Of a stretch of DNA of 43,201 bases, positions 43,192 to 43,201 are shown piece after piece. The notes beneath the pieces were generated by a model. It ran no database searches and was not told the origin of the DNA. It saw only the letters and a program-made list of their open reading frames with translations. The position numbers and the translations under genes were made by a program. The stretch is from an uncultured Actinomycetes bacterium. GTDB lineage: Bacteria; Actinomycetota; Actinomycetes; S36-B12; CAIYMF01. The DNA lies in the NCBI GenBank assembly GCA_903918645.1, contig CAIXFH010000054.1, forward strand, positions 1 through 43,201, given 5' to 3'. Positions within the stretch are counted from its first letter, which is position 1, and every line of letters begins with the position of its first letter.

Positions 43192-43201
43192 GGGGGGGGG
43201 G
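43192..43201. other. Run of ten G at the contig end
   Basis: The window ends in ten consecutive G residues, unlike anything else in it. A homopolymer exactly at the end is typical of sequencing or assembly artefact. The 58 bases after the ATPase start show nothing else. Confidence 0.75.

Noticed and set aside
1-43201. CRISPR arrays, tRNA/rRNA genes, transposases or phage genes
   Set aside because: No spaced repeat arrays, cloverleaf-like sequences or recognisable mobile-element proteins were found; the repeats seen are short tandem repeats or operator-like.

Overview
The window is a high-GC bacterial contig end whose gene content and order are typical of Actinomycetota: a folE-folP-folB-folK run beside ftsH-hpt-tilS-(zinc metalloprotease)-dacB, a panC/DUF2520 pair, a MidA-like methyltransferase next to a stand-alone NuoD paralogue, many GTG starts and ATGA/GTGA stop-start overlaps. 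I cannot name a genus. There are no rRNA or tRNA genes, IS elements, phage genes or CRISPR arrays that I can see.

Positions 1-24000 are mostly core genome. nadB (cut by the left edge), panC and a DUF2520 Rossmann protein form a minus-strand NAD/pantothenate unit. Divergent from it are a MidA-family methyltransferase and a NuoD-like protein. Two actinobacterial proteins without assigned function follow, then an OmpR-type response regulator with its histidine kinase, closed by a clear hairpin. The minus strand from about 17.2 to 9.0 kb is one long cluster: zinc metalloprotease, tilS, hpt, ftsH, folE, folP, folB, folK, DUF3180 and a small conserved protein. dacB and ppa are divergent. An NlpC/P60 peptidase and a GAF-PAS-PAS-GGDEF-EAL protein are divergent around a 300-bp region rich in repeats and potential RNA structure.

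Positions 24000-43201 look accessory and catabolic: an SDR with two membrane proteins; an iron-ADH-like protein, a glutamine-synthetase-like ligase and an aldehyde dehydrogenase; a single protein joining a flavin reductase to a GntR/FCD regulator; a divergent operon of luciferase-like monooxygenase, CMD-family protein, alpha/beta hydrolase and beta-hydroxyacid dehydrogenase; then a minus-strand operon of a ribose-type ABC importer (ATPase, two permeases), an amidohydrolase, an SDR, a Gfo/Idh oxidoreductase and a PucR/CdaR regulator. Together these suggest uptake, deamination or ring opening, and oxidation of an unidentified (probably nitrogen-containing) compound.

The most unusual points are the flavin reductase-GntR fusion facing a four-copy, 16-17 bp period operator-like array; the pairing of a MidA/NDUFAF7-like methyltransferase with a NuoD/NDUFS2-like protein that keeps the methylation-site arginine but has lost the quinone-binding tyrosine; and several catalytic-site substitutions in the catabolic enzymes. 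The contig ends in ten G residues just upstream of the transporter ATPase, so the expected substrate-binding protein lies outside the window or is missing from the assembly.
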